A program made the translations under genes and the position numbers. A stretch of DNA of 46,257 nt from a virus, in the IMG/VR virus record IMGVR_UViG_3300035698_021011, positions 1 to 46,257 of that record, one strand, 5' to 3'. Under the pieces are notes generated by a model. The model was not told the DNA's origin and did not search any database. It saw only the letters and a list, made by a program, of their open reading frames with translations. How positions within the stretch are numbered: position 1 is the first letter of the stretch; each line of letters opens with the position of its first letter. Shown in pieces: positions 23,949-31,835 of this stretch.

Positions 23949-24080
23949 CTACCTTACTACTTGAAAGCCTGCCTTCTCATATATCTTTCTTCTTAGTCCT
24001 GAATGTCTTTTAGTGAACTTGTTTCCAGTATCTGTAAAATCAAATACATGTACCTTATTCTTTCCTTCCTTAGATCTTAA
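23949..24080 (-). pseudogene. Leftover 3' end of a UvsW-like helicase gene
   Basis: A 43-codon frame without its own start, ending in TAG. It reads LRSKEGKNKVHVFDFTDTGN and continues with KFTKRHSGLRRKIYEKAGF. It aligns with the C-terminal part of the intact helicase at 25148-26566 (LRTKDGKIKSIVVDFTDSDN, then NFLEKHSKIRMKIYQRLGF). The two copies flank the endonuclease gene 24070-25185, so the fragment looks like the original gene end displaced by its insertion. Confidence 0.75.
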
Positions 24081-25185
24081 ATTTAGATATATAATTTTCA
24101 ATTATTTCATGAATGTTATTAAAATTTTTATATGATATTCTTAATAAATTGATATTATTTTTTTTACAATAATTATCTTTAATTTTATCAAATATTTTTA
24201 TTTTATAAAAATTTTCTTCTGTATAATATCCAGAAAAAATATAATGCTGTTCTCCATCATATTCAATTAATAAATTATAGTCAGGCAAATAAAAATCAAA
24301 TCTTAGCAAATTATTAGTTTTTGGATTAATACAGTCTTTAAATTTTTTTTGTCTTGAAAAATTAATTATTTTTTTTTTAAGAAAATATTGTATTTTATTT
24401 TCACCCTTACTTTCGTTACAGTAAGGACATCCTTCTCCTCTTGTGTGTTGTTTTGGTCTTTGAAAAAAAGATCCATGAATTGGACATATAATTTCTACTT
24501 TTACTCTATTATTATAATATTTTACTTTTGAATAATCATATTTATTATAATGAGATTCACTGCTTTCTTTTATAAATTTTTCAATATTTTTACTTTTTTT
24601 ATTCCATGAACAAAAATTACAGCTGTCATAACCTTCTAGCACTGATGAAGCTTTTTTTTCAATTTCTCCATGTATTGGACAAAATAAAATAACCTTATTT
24701 GGCTTTCCTTTTTCATATAAAAACCTTACCATTTTTAAATTTCCTTTGTATTTTTCTACAAAAGAATTTTCTTGTTGTTTTGCTTTTTTATAATAATTTG
24801 TTCCATACGAATATCTAAGAAGGTTATCTGGATAAACTTTTTTAATTTCACCAGATAAATTATTTTTTATTAAAATTTTAGTTTTAGCATTTTTATATTC
24901 TGATAGAAGTTCAATACTGTTGCCGAATTTTTCATTAATTTGTTTTAAAAATTCCTTATTACTTTTTTTATATCTATTAGAAAGTTCTTCATAAGAACAT
25001 TTTGGACATTTAGAATAACTTTTTCCATATATAAAATTTTCAATTTTTTTTGTGAAAATACCATGTTTTGGACATATAATGTCAACACTGCTTCCTTTTT
25101 TAATATCTTCTGTTTTTGTTAGTAATTTATAATTTAATCCACTATATTTATAATGCATCTTTTCTAAAAAAATCTCTCGTTTCAT
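24070..25185 (-). CDS. Homing-type endonuclease, EDxHD (Vsr-like) family
   Basis: 371 aa. Three modules of the form C-P-x-H-G ... C-x2-C (IICPKHGIF with CPKC; LFCPIHGEIE with CNFC; IICPIHGSF with CPYC) are probable zinc-containing DNA-binding units. The C-terminal nuclease domain follows: RFDFYLPDYNLLIEYDGEQHY near residue 290, the pattern of EDxHD homing nucleases such as I-Bth0305I, related to Vsr repair nucleases. The gene overlaps the helicase 3' end by 38 bp and stops where the displaced helicase fragment begins. Mobile element inferred. Confidence 0.8.
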   Translation of the reverse strand: MKREIFLEKMHYKYSGLNYKLLTKTEDIKKGSSVDIICPKHGIFTKKIENFIYGKSYSKCPKCSYEELSNRYKKSNKEFLKQINEKFGNSIELLSEYKNAKTKILIKNNLSGEIKKVYPDNLLRYSYGTNYYKKAKQQENSFVEKYKGNLKMVRFLYEKGKPNKVILFCPIHGEIEKKASSVLEGYDSCNFCSWNKKSKNIEKFIKESSESHYNKYDYSKVKYYNNRVKVEIICPIHGSFFQRPKQHTRGEGCPYCNESKGENKIQYFLKKKIINFSRQKKFKDCINPKTNNLLRFDFYLPDYNLLIEYDGEQHYIFSGYYTEENFYKIKIFDKIKDNYCKKNNINLLRISYKNFNNIHEIIENYISKFKI

Positions 25186-26566
25186 CTAAAAAGGCCTCTA
25201 AATCTAACTTTACAATATTACAAAAACCTAGTCTTTGATATATTTTCATTCTTATTTTTGAATGTTTTTCTAAAAAATTATTATCGCTATCAGTAAAATC
25301 AACAACTATAGACTTTATTTTACCATCCTTTGTTCTTAAAGATCTTCCAATTTTTTGAGCTGTTGATGAAAAACTCTTCTCTCCAGAAGCCATTATTAAC
25401 AAAAAAACATTCTTTATTGAAATTCCTTCATTTAAAATATTTGTTGAAATTAAAACATCTAATTCATTATTTTCTAACATATCTATATATTTATTTCTAT
25501 CATTTGTGTTCCCATGAATAAAGGCCACTCTTTTCCCATTTTTTTCTATTCCATTTAAAATAAATTCACCTTGTTTATTTTTTATGTCTTTAATCAAAAT
25601 TAAGGTTGGCAATTTTAATTCACTTGCTATTTTTATTATTTTTTCATTTCTATCTTTATTATTAATAATAAAATCAGTATAAGAAGAAAACCAATCTTTA
25701 GTATTTTTACAATAGTTATTTATAAAATAAATATTTGGTTTAGCTACTACCTTATTTTTTATTAATGGTTCACTACCTATTTTATATAAAACATTACCAA
25801 AATATTGTTTAATTAAATTCCATTTAAATTCATCTCCTTTATTTGGAGTTCCTGAGAATCCAAATCTAATTGGATATGAAGTCTTTTTTAAAAAATCTTG
25901 AAATGTTTTAGAACTAAAATTATGAATTTCGTCTCCAATAAGACATTCAAATTTATGTAAATTTAATCTTTTAACTGAACCTATTGTAGAAACAACAGTG
26001 CTTCCGTCTATAAATTTTTTACTATTACAAATTCCAATATCTTCAAGCCCAGACTCTTTCAATCTATTAAATATTTGCTCACACAATGTTATCTTATTTA
26101 CTAATATTAGTGCTGGTAATTTAGATAACTTTAAAAATGCTATAAAAATTTCTGTTTTTCCACCACCAGTAATAATATCTATTATACCTATGTTTGTTCT
26201 AGTAAGCGTTCTTAATGCACTTACTTGATGCTCTATATAATCAAAATTTGGCAAGTAAGCTTTTAATTCATCATTTGTGTATTTTTTTTGAAATTTATAT
26301 TTAGTTCTTTTATCAGAAAATTCTGTAACATTAATTCCTTTTGTTTTTATCAAAACAATAAGTTCTTTTAAATATCCAGAAAATAAATAAGAATAAGGCT
26401 TCTTTTTTCCAAGAAATGATCTATACCTTATTTTACTTACATCATAAGATCCACCAACAAAAACACTAGATTTGTCTGGTATGGTAAAACGAGTATTAAC
26501 TAATGAAGACTCCTTCTCTGTATCAAAGAGAAGGAGTATTAGTTTATCATTTACATAAACTTTCAT
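25148..26566 (-). CDS. Superfamily 2 DNA helicase, T4 UvsW-like
   Basis: 472 aa. Helicase motifs: Q-like YIEHQVSALRTL (about 110), Walker A IITGGGKTEI (about 132), GDEIHNF (DExH box, about 212), GFSGTPNKGDE (motif III), VAFIHGNTNDRNKY (about 348), VLISTNILNEGISI (motif V, about 374), AQKIGRSLR (motif VI, about 405). T4 UvsW unwinds branched DNA and R-loops during the switch to recombination-driven replication. The last 60 codons duplicate the fragment at 23949-24080. It is followed with overlap by an endonuclease gene. Confidence 0.9.
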   Translation of the reverse strand: MKVYVNDKLILLLFDTEKESSLVNTRFTIPDKSSVFVGGSYDVSKIRYRSFLGKKKPYSYLFSGYLKELIVLIKTKGINVTEFSDKRTKYKFQKKYTNDELKAYLPNFDYIEHQVSALRTLTRTNIGIIDIITGGGKTEIFIAFLKLSKLPALILVNKITLCEQIFNRLKESGLEDIGICNSKKFIDGSTVVSTIGSVKRLNLHKFECLIGDEIHNFSSKTFQDFLKKTSYPIRFGFSGTPNKGDEFKWNLIKQYFGNVLYKIGSEPLIKNKVVAKPNIYFINNYCKNTKDWFSSYTDFIINNKDRNEKIIKIASELKLPTLILIKDIKNKQGEFILNGIEKNGKRVAFIHGNTNDRNKYIDMLENNELDVLISTNILNEGISIKNVFLLIMASGEKSFSSTAQKIGRSLRTKDGKIKSIVVDFTDSDNNFLEKHSKIRMKIYQRLGFCNIVKLDLEAFLDETRDFFRKDAL

Positions 26567-26570
26567 TAGC

Positions 26571-26918
26571 TTAATTCATTTTTAAAATTTTGTTTGGTGG
26601 CTTTGGTTCAGATACATACGTAGCCATAATACTAGTATATTTACAAAGACCATATCTTTCACTTTCTTCATCACCTTGAATCATCTTCATATCATATTGA
26701 TTAAAGAAAACTTTATCATCTTCTTCAAACTGAATAGATTCTTTTGGTACATCTGGTCCTATACTTAATATAGTTGCATAATGCATTTCTTTTGCTGGTG
26801 TTCCAGGCGGGTCGTCTTCACCCAATAAAACCAATCCACCTTTAGAAATTTTTTCTAACGGCATATCAATTTTATGAAACCTAATTACTACATACTCTCC
26901 CATTGGTACTACTTTCAT
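26571..26918 (-). CDS. GroES-type co-chaperonin (functional analogue of T4 gp31)
   Basis: 115 aa matching the GroES/Cpn10 plan: MKVVPMGEYVVIRF, mobile-loop segment KISKGGLVLLGEDD (about 25-38), YATILSIGPDVP, EDDKVFFNQYDMKMI and a C-terminal CKYTSIMATYV. It would cap host GroEL to fold phage proteins, as gp31 does for the T4 capsid protein. The sequence is closer to a normal GroES than to the divergent gp31. It lies between uvsX and the helicase with touching ends, so it is co-expressed with replication genes. Confidence 0.88.
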   Translation of the reverse strand: MKVVPMGEYVVIRFHKIDMPLEKISKGGLVLLGEDDPPGTPAKEMHYATILSIGPDVPKESIQFEEDDKVFFNQYDMKMIQGDEESERYGLCKYTSIMATYVSEPKPPNKILKMN

Positions 26919-29072
26919 TTATTCCTCCACATCCTTTATCATTTCTTGTAACATAATTGAATTATCTTCTGTATCCATGCTAATTTCGTCATCAATTTCA
27001 TCAGGTTCAATATCACCACTAACCAATGCGGCTCGTTTTTCTTCTAATATTTCCTCTTCTCTTACATTCAATATCTCTTGTAATTTATCTACGTTGTCAG
27101 ATTCATTTTCCTTAAATCTATTAACAAAATCCTTTCTATAAAAAGATTTATCATCAAACATTCCTTTTATTGTATATCTTGTTCCAGATTTTGTCATTAC
27201 TCCAAAATCTCTACAAATATCGAACAGTCCAGAAAACCTTGACGGTCCAACTGCAAAATCAATTAAAAAACTACATCTTCTCATTTCAGTTCCAAATCGA
27301 GATTTTTTAACTAAAGCTTTTACAGCTTTAACCGAACTTCCTAACGCAGTTTTTCTTCTATCTTTTTCTGCTGTCATTTCCTTATCAGTCATTGTATCAG
27401 ATACTTCTGCAGTATCAGTAAGTCTTAAATATAATGAAGGATTATATAATACATTAACTCCACCAGATTCTTTAATAGGATGATATATATCACCTATGTT
27501 TGTATATACTTTATTTGAAAACAAAAACGTACTATTTGTTTTTTCAAATGTTATATCAAACGTTCTAAAAAACCTAGCAATATCTTGTCCTTTCTTTCCC
27601 ATTTCTGCAATTCCTTGCAATTCTCTTATGGTTTGCAAGTTAGCCATAGAATCTAATAGTATTAAAATATTCTTTTCTATTTTATTAAAGATAATAGAAT
27701 TTACTATCTTTTTAACCATTCTTGTTGCACCTTCAACATATAAAAAATCTTTTGTATCTTTAGTTTTTGGAAACTTTCCATCTGGAACTTCTTTTATTTC
27801 AGAGTTCTTTTTAGATATTTTATAATTATCAAAAGTATGAGCTTTAAGCATTCTTACCTTACTCGTATCAACTCCTGCAAAATCTAATAGTTCTTTTCCA
27901 GAGCCTCCACCTTCTGTTTCAATTATAATAATATAATCTACTTGTGGATCATTCATTACAGTAGCTAATAATAAACTCTTTCCAGTATTATGAACTATAA
28001 AATCATTTGCTATAAAATTGCTAAATGGTTCATTCATTCTTATATCATAAGTATGTTTTACTCCAACTGATTGTATTGAAACAATTTTACTATATTCATA
28101 CTCGTTATGACCAAAACCTCTAAATCCTTTTTTACTAGAATGAAATGAATCATGATCTTTTTTAGTGAATACTTTTAAATTATCAATAGAATCATCAGTT
28201 ATGTCCTCATTTTTATGGTGAACTATTAAATCACTAGAAATAAATTTTAACGTCTTAGATTTTTCTTTATCATATTTTACTATGTTTATAAAATCAGATA
28301 TACTTAAATTATTCATTTTTGCTTCTATAACTAATCTTGAAAAATAAATTCTCTTATATAAATATTTTCCTGTTTTTTTATTCCAAGCAAATGGATGATA
28401 ATTTACTCCATTTATTTCTCTTCTTTTATTTTTTCTTCCGCCAAGATTAACTTTTGATGATGCTTCTTTTTTTAGCATAACCACTTCACCAACATTCAAT
28501 TTATTAAGTGGAACAAAATTATCCTTTTCTGCAACTCCTCTATCGTTAATATTTTTATCTGGAACTTTAAATGGATGTTCTGCGGAAACAATTATAGATT
28601 TTCCATTTTCTACCTTTAATTCAAAACATTCTTTTTCTCCAGAATCTATTACATCTAAAATTTCATTATATCCTATGTAATCATCTTTTAATGAAAATGT
28701 TTTTGTAGGAGAATTGTTCCAAAATTTTTCCCCTATATTTTTTGGTTCTAATTTATGAAATTTTCTATATAACTCTTTTATAGAATATTCTCTATAACTT
28801 GTTCGTTTTCCTCTATTGATTTTAATTATTGTATCATCACATAAACATCCACTAAGTCCATCTACACAACTAACTCTTCCTACCGGAATGCAACCTCTTA
28901 AATTTTTTGCTCCTATATAATTAAGAGAATATACACCTATATCTAACCAATTTTTTACACCCATATCTACTTTTGAAAAATCAATAATATCTTCAAATTG
29001 TGATGAGATAATAGAATCTATATCTTCAAAAGATGTTTTTTCTTTTACTTTTATCGGCAATTCTTTCTCCAT
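26919..29072 (-). CDS. uvsX: UvsX/RecA-type recombinase precursor with intein
   Basis: 717-aa precursor, 430 aa after splicing. The RecA-like core shows Walker A split by the intein (CVDGLSG at 69-75 and TGKSLLLATV from 363), the catalytic-glutamate strand IIIIETEGGGSG, Walker B NILILLDSMANLQT, the L2-side TFLFSNKVYTNIGDIYHP, and an acidic C-terminal tail. It makes filaments on single-stranded DNA and drives strand exchange. With gp32-like SSB, SbcCD and UvsW it makes up a T4-style recombination system. Without splicing the ATP site would be destroyed. A hairpin terminator separates it from the SSB gene upstream. Confidence 0.92.
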   Translation of the reverse strand: MEKELPIKVKEKTSFEDIDSIISSQFEDIIDFSKVDMGVKNWLDIGVYSLNYIGAKNLRGCIPVGRVSCVDGLSGCLCDDTIIKINRGKRTSYREYSIKELYRKFHKLEPKNIGEKFWNNSPTKTFSLKDDYIGYNEILDVIDSGEKECFELKVENGKSIIVSAEHPFKVPDKNINDRGVAEKDNFVPLNKLNVGEVVMLKKEASSKVNLGGRKNKRREINGVNYHPFAWNKKTGKYLYKRIYFSRLVIEAKMNNLSISDFINIVKYDKEKSKTLKFISSDLIVHHKNEDITDDSIDNLKVFTKKDHDSFHSSKKGFRGFGHNEYEYSKIVSIQSVGVKHTYDIRMNEPFSNFIANDFIVHNTGKSLLLATVMNDPQVDYIIIIETEGGGSGKELLDFAGVDTSKVRMLKAHTFDNYKISKKNSEIKEVPDGKFPKTKDTKDFLYVEGATRMVKKIVNSIIFNKIEKNILILLDSMANLQTIRELQGIAEMGKKGQDIARFFRTFDITFEKTNSTFLFSNKVYTNIGDIYHPIKESGGVNVLYNPSLYLRLTDTAEVSDTMTDKEMTAEKDRRKTALGSSVKAVKALVKKSRFGTEMRRCSFLIDFAVGPSRFSGLFDICRDFGVMTKSGTRYTIKGMFDDKSFYRKDFVNRFKENESDNVDKLQEILNVREEEILEEKRAALVSGDIEPDEIDDEISMDTEDNSIMLQEMIKDVEE
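27987..28847 (-). mobile_element. Intein with HNH endonuclease domain inside the UvsX Walker A motif
   Basis: Residues 76-362 (287 aa). Block A is C-LCDDTIIKINRG, block B is IIVSAEHPF and the end is FSNFIANDFIVHN, with Thr+1 as the splice nucleophile. An HNH domain is visible at IVHHKNEDITDDSIDNLKVF (about 283). The insertion splits GLSG / TGKS, so excision restores the P-loop. Codon positions of both junctions were checked. Confidence 0.9.
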
Positions 29073-29084
29073 TTTATCTTAATA

Positions 29085-29115
29085 TATAAAAAAGAATAAG
29101 GAGCCTAAGCTCCTT
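29085..29115 (-). terminator. Hairpin terminator between SSB and uvsX genes
   Basis: Minus strand: 7-bp stem AAGGAGC / GCTCCTT with a TTAG loop, then ATTCTTTTTTATA. Probably partial, reducing uvsX expression relative to SSB. The AAGGAG in the stem is not a ribosome binding site for uvsX because the distance is too great. Confidence 0.7.
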
Positions 29116-29124
29116 AAACTTATT

Positions 29125-30003
29125 TTACATATCCCCAAATTCTGATAAAATATCATCTAAATCATCAGATGAGCTATTATCGCTAGGCTCTTTTTCTTCT
29201 TCTACTTTAGGAGGTGTACTTGCAGGCACATTGGTATTAGAATTAACATTGTCAATAGGTGGTTTTTTAATGATTGGAATACTTGATCCAGGAGAAATAA
29301 GCTCTTCTATAGCAGCTTTCATTTCTTCTAATGTTGAAAATTCAACAAGACTTGAATAATCCATTTTTTTAGCATATGCTAAACATTTAACAAGTTCTTC
29401 TTTATTATCAAAAATTGGACTAACGTTAGCCGCTGGTAATGATTGATCATAATTAGAATTTCTTCCAGTTCCAACCTTTTTAATATTAAAGTCTCTTCCT
29501 TTTTTCGGATCTACAATAATACCATAATCTGAATCTGTTAGGATATGAACAAGCATATCATAAATCTTTACTCCAGATTCATAAAATTCAGGTTTAGTCT
29601 CTTCTTGACTTCCTCTTACGATTACTCTATACACATAACGTACTCTACCGTTAAGTGATCCAGCAGTTTTCCATTCATCAGATTGTCTGTTTTCATCAGC
29701 TGCTTTATAAAGTTTTCTTGAAATTGCGCAAGCCGGACAAGGCTGTGCTGTGTGCTCTACACCATTAGAATCAACTAAATTTTGATCTAGGCATTCATAA
29801 GGTCTTCCATTAATCCAATGAACTTTGTGACTAAAATAAAACTTTCTTTCTCCGAGCGGTTTTAGTGGTGGTAGGAATCTGATAGGGAATGTTCCTTCAG
29901 ATTTTGAATCGGGTGTCCATGTTTTCCTAACAAAGCTAGTTTTTTCATGGTCTTGTTTGATTGCGCTGATCATATCAGCCCATTCGTTGTTTGCGTCAGA
30001 CAT
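29125..30003 (-). CDS. Single-stranded DNA-binding protein, T4 gp32-like
   Basis: 292 aa from ATG 30003, chosen for the AAGGAG site 9 nt upstream; the frame is open to 30042. Features: N-terminal ANNEWADMI, GTFPIRFLPPL, a zinc site made from KVHWINGRPYEC and PCPAC (H...C...C-x2-C, as in gp32), a middle OB-like core, then a disordered proline/serine segment and an acidic tail DDLDDILSEFGDM, typical of gp32 C-termini that bind partner proteins. It coats single-stranded DNA in replication and recombination. A perfect promoter and a structured leader precede it. Confidence 0.88.
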   Translation of the reverse strand: MSDANNEWADMISAIKQDHEKTSFVRKTWTPDSKSEGTFPIRFLPPLKPLGERKFYFSHKVHWINGRPYECLDQNLVDSNGVEHTAQPCPACAISRKLYKAADENRQSDEWKTAGSLNGRVRYVYRVIVRGSQEETKPEFYESGVKIYDMLVHILTDSDYGIIVDPKKGRDFNIKKVGTGRNSNYDQSLPAANVSPIFDNKEELVKCLAYAKKMDYSSLVEFSTLEEMKAAIEELISPGSSIPIIKKPPIDNVNSNTNVPASTPPKVEEEKEPSDNSSSDDLDDILSEFGDM

Positions 30004-30100
30004 ATAACGTCTCCTTGGCCAAACCTTTTTTAAAATTGCCATACTGGGCTATTGTTTATATTGGGCTTGACGTTAAATTAAACTCCCATACGGGAATCTT
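30004..30100 (-). promoter_or_regulatory. Structured 5' leader of the SSB gene
   Basis: In the mRNA a hairpin TCCC-GTAT-GGGA (30084-30095) is followed by TAACGTC (30069-30075), whose complement GACGTTA (30005-30011) lies between the AAGGAG site and the ATG. TTGGCCAA is a self-complementary octamer beside the ribosome binding site. Long-range pairing would hide the translation start. T4 gene 32 mRNA is autoregulated through a leader pseudoknot; this could be a counterpart, by inference. Confidence 0.45.
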
Positions 30101-30107
30101 TTGTCTT

Positions 30108-30136
30108 ATTATAATATTATATATGTGTTTTGTCAA
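30108..30136 (-). promoter_or_regulatory. Perfect consensus sigma70/sigmaA promoter of the SSB gene
   Basis: Minus strand: TTGACA (30131-30136), 17-nt spacer, TATAAT (30108-30113). A GTAAAGGTAAA motif lies just upstream (30139-30149), possibly a second, later start signal. Confidence 0.85.
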
Positions 30137-30205
30137 CATTTACCTTTACTATTTATTAAAAATCTGCACATATTTAAAAACAATATAATACTTGTTCTTT
30201 TCTTT

Positions 30206-30216
30206 GTAAAGATAAA
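30206..30216 (+). promoter_or_regulatory. GTAAAGATAAA motif before the rightward tail genes
   Basis: Shared motif 44 nt before the ATG at 30250, with an AGAGG ribosome binding site in between. It faces away from the SSB promoter. Confidence 0.35.
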
Positions 30217-30249
30217 TTAGACATTAAAATTTCAAGAGAGGTACGAAAA

Positions 30250-30651
30250 ATGTTAAGAGCATGGATAGAAATAAAATTAGATAATGGAGAAAGATTTAAA
30301 TATGTTAGAGATGTAGTAGGAGATTCTGCTGGAGTTGATAGTAAATATTATGGTTATGGAGATACAGTAGGTGATACTTTTATAGCGCAATCATTAGCAG
30401 GACAAGTAAAGTCAGATTTTGACTCACTTGTTACTAGCCTTGGTGATTCAAGATTATCATTTCCAGAATCAGCAGGAGACACATATATACTAACTAGAGT
30501 GAATTATGATATGCCACTGCAACAACAGCCAGGAAGCACTGGAGATGTATTAACAATACCAAATATATATTGGACAGTTACAACAGATTCTGTTTCAACT
30601 ATTGCTGTTGTAGAAGAATGGATTCCACCTACTGACGTAACAATTCCGTAA
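30250..30651 (+). CDS. Hypothetical virion protein, 133 aa
   Basis: A strand-rich acidic protein (WIEIKLDNGERFKYVRDVVGD, YGYGDTVGDTFIAQ). A GDTxGDT motif also appears near the end of the partial structural gene at 45310-46257 (GDTIGDT). It overlaps the next gene by one base (TAATG). Its place before an M23 peptidase suggests a tail or baseplate component. Family not recognised. Confidence 0.55.
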   Translation: MLRAWIEIKLDNGERFKYVRDVVGDSAGVDSKYYGYGDTVGDTFIAQSLAGQVKSDFDSLVTSLGDSRLSFPESAGDTYILTRVNYDMPLQQQPGSTGDVLTIPNIYWTVTTDSVSTIAVVEEWIPPTDVTIP

Positions 30652-31445
30652 TGATAATTTTAGATCCAGAAAAATATAGAGGAAAAGCAATTATGAGATC
30701 AGAATATTTACTAAAAGAATTTTTAAAAAGATACGATATAAATGAAGACCTTGGATTTAATTCTATAAATTATAGAAAAGGTGCAGCTATTACTGGAAAG
30801 TTTGGATTAGACGATGGATATAAAAAACTTTCAAATGGTTCAATAGAATGGGGTTATGTTCGAATACATACTGGAGTTGATAGAGCTAGTGGTAATAAAT
30901 ATAAAGATATTGAAGATCCTATTATATCTCCATTTCATTTTGAATCTTCTAAGTTTCAAGATTTTCATGGAGTTTCTTATGGAACTCTTGTATCTCTTAT
31001 TAGTGAAAGATATGATTTTGAATTAAGAATTGCTCATATGAATAAAAATGATATTCTTATTCTTGGAGATTTAAGAAATGAGAAACCAATAGAAAAGAAT
31101 ACTATAATAGGACAGACTGGAAATAATGGACTTGGAACTGGAGCACATACTCATACAGAAGTTAAATCATTAAGTGAAAAATCAGATACGCTTGAATTAT
31201 TGTTAGTTAAAAAATATGGTTCAAATAAAATATATCAAAGTTACTCTAATTTAGATATTATTGATTATTATATATCAACTGTTAAGTTTAAAGATGCTTC
31301 TCAAGAAGAAATAATGGAAGATTGGGAAAAGGTTATAGAACATAGAAAGTGTAATTTTATAAATAGATATTTATATAGATACACAGATTTTGATGGAACA
31401 GAAAAAACTAGATATTCCTCACAACTATTGTGGAATAACTTATAA
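30651..31445 (+). CDS. M23-family (lysostaphin-type) peptidase, tail lysin
   Basis: 264 aa. The zinc-peptidase ligands fit M23: IHTGVDRASG (HxxxD, about residue 74), a central strand pair TLVSLISERYDFELRIAHMN, and IGQTGNNGLGTGAHTHTEV (GxTG ... HxH, about residue 160). M23 enzymes cut peptidoglycan peptide cross-links. With no signal peptide and with tail genes around it, the enzyme most likely opens the cell wall during DNA entry, rather than acting as the lysis enzyme. The C-terminal 80 residues are of unknown fold. Confidence 0.8.
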   Translation: MIILDPEKYRGKAIMRSEYLLKEFLKRYDINEDLGFNSINYRKGAAITGKFGLDDGYKKLSNGSIEWGYVRIHTGVDRASGNKYKDIEDPIISPFHFESSKFQDFHGVSYGTLVSLISERYDFELRIAHMNKNDILILGDLRNEKPIEKNTIIGQTGNNGLGTGAHTHTEVKSLSEKSDTLELLLVKKYGSNKIYQSYSNLDIIDYYISTVKFKDASQEEIMEDWEKVIEHRKCNFINRYLYRYTDFDGTEKTRYSSQLLWNNL

Positions 31446-31467
31446 AATTTAAGGTGGAGGTAGAACA

Positions 31468-31620
31468 GTGACAGAAAGAATTAGTTCTCTTTTAAGCATA
31501 CTTGCTGGAATGAAAGATACATTCGTTAGAGACAAAAATGAAAAAGATGAAATCGTTGACATGGTTGTTAAGCTTATCAAAAAAGAGTTAGAAGCTATGG
31601 AGCGCGAAATTACATCATAG
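31468..31620 (+). CDS. Small helical protein with GTG start, 50 aa
   Basis: The frame begins GTG after a very strong GGTGGAGG site and ends TAG just before a terminator. The product is helical and charged (ERISSLLSILAGMKDTF, then MVVKLIKKELEAMERE). The ribosome binding site, operon position and terminator support a real gene. Function unknown. Confidence 0.65.
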   Translation: MTERISSLLSILAGMKDTFVRDKNEKDEIVDMVVKLIKKELEAMEREITS

Positions 31621-31623
31621 CAT

Positions 31624-31655
31624 AAAAAAAACCCACCAATTGGTGGGTTTTTTAT
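31624..31655. terminator. Bidirectional terminator
   Basis: AAACCCACC-AATT-GGTGGGTTT stem flanked by A and T runs on the two sides, so it works for both the rightward 50-aa gene and the leftward baseplate gene. Confidence 0.9.
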
Positions 31656-31822
31656 TCTTCTGTGTCTTCCATTGCATTCTTTTTTCTTTCATTATAATCT
31701 GCAAGTAACTGAATATAATCCATAAATTCATCCATTGGAACTTGCATAAGAGTTTCATAGTTAAATCCCCACTTAACTAAATAAAATACGGCCTCCCGTA
31801 TCTGCCCTATATTCTTAGGACT
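31652..31822 (-). CDS. C-terminal extension of the baseplate/tail assembly protein in the +1 frame
   Basis: 56 codons, SPKNIGQIREAVFYLVKWGF and onward, ending NAMEDTEE. The frame is open up to 31921 but overlaps the gp26-like gene and has no ribosome binding site at its ATG codons. The helical, acidic sequence is like the short second reading frames of tail assembly chaperones. I infer that it is made only as a fusion (about 361 aa) after a +1 slip at 31824-31826. Independent initiation is the less likely alternative. Confidence 0.55.
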   Translation of the reverse strand, partial: SPKNIGQIREAVFYLVKWGFNYETLMQVPMDEFMDYIQLLADYNERKKNAMEDTEE

Positions 31823-31835
31823 AAAAACGAAAAAA
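31821..31835 (-). other. Candidate programmed +1 frameshift site (UUU UUU CGU UUU UAG)
   Basis: The last codons of the gp26-like frame are TTT TTT CGT TTT TAG. A +1 slip of the Phe tRNA on the final UUU (to the overlapping UUU) avoids the UAG and enters the frame of the 56-codon extension. It resembles the CUU UGA site of prfB. No ribosome-binding-like stimulator was found upstream. Confidence 0.45.

Noticed and set aside
23949-24080. Second exon of the helicase joined by a group I intron
   Set aside because: The intact helicase frame already contains its own homologous end (LRTKDGK onward), so splicing to the fragment would duplicate the domain. A displaced gene end explains the data better.
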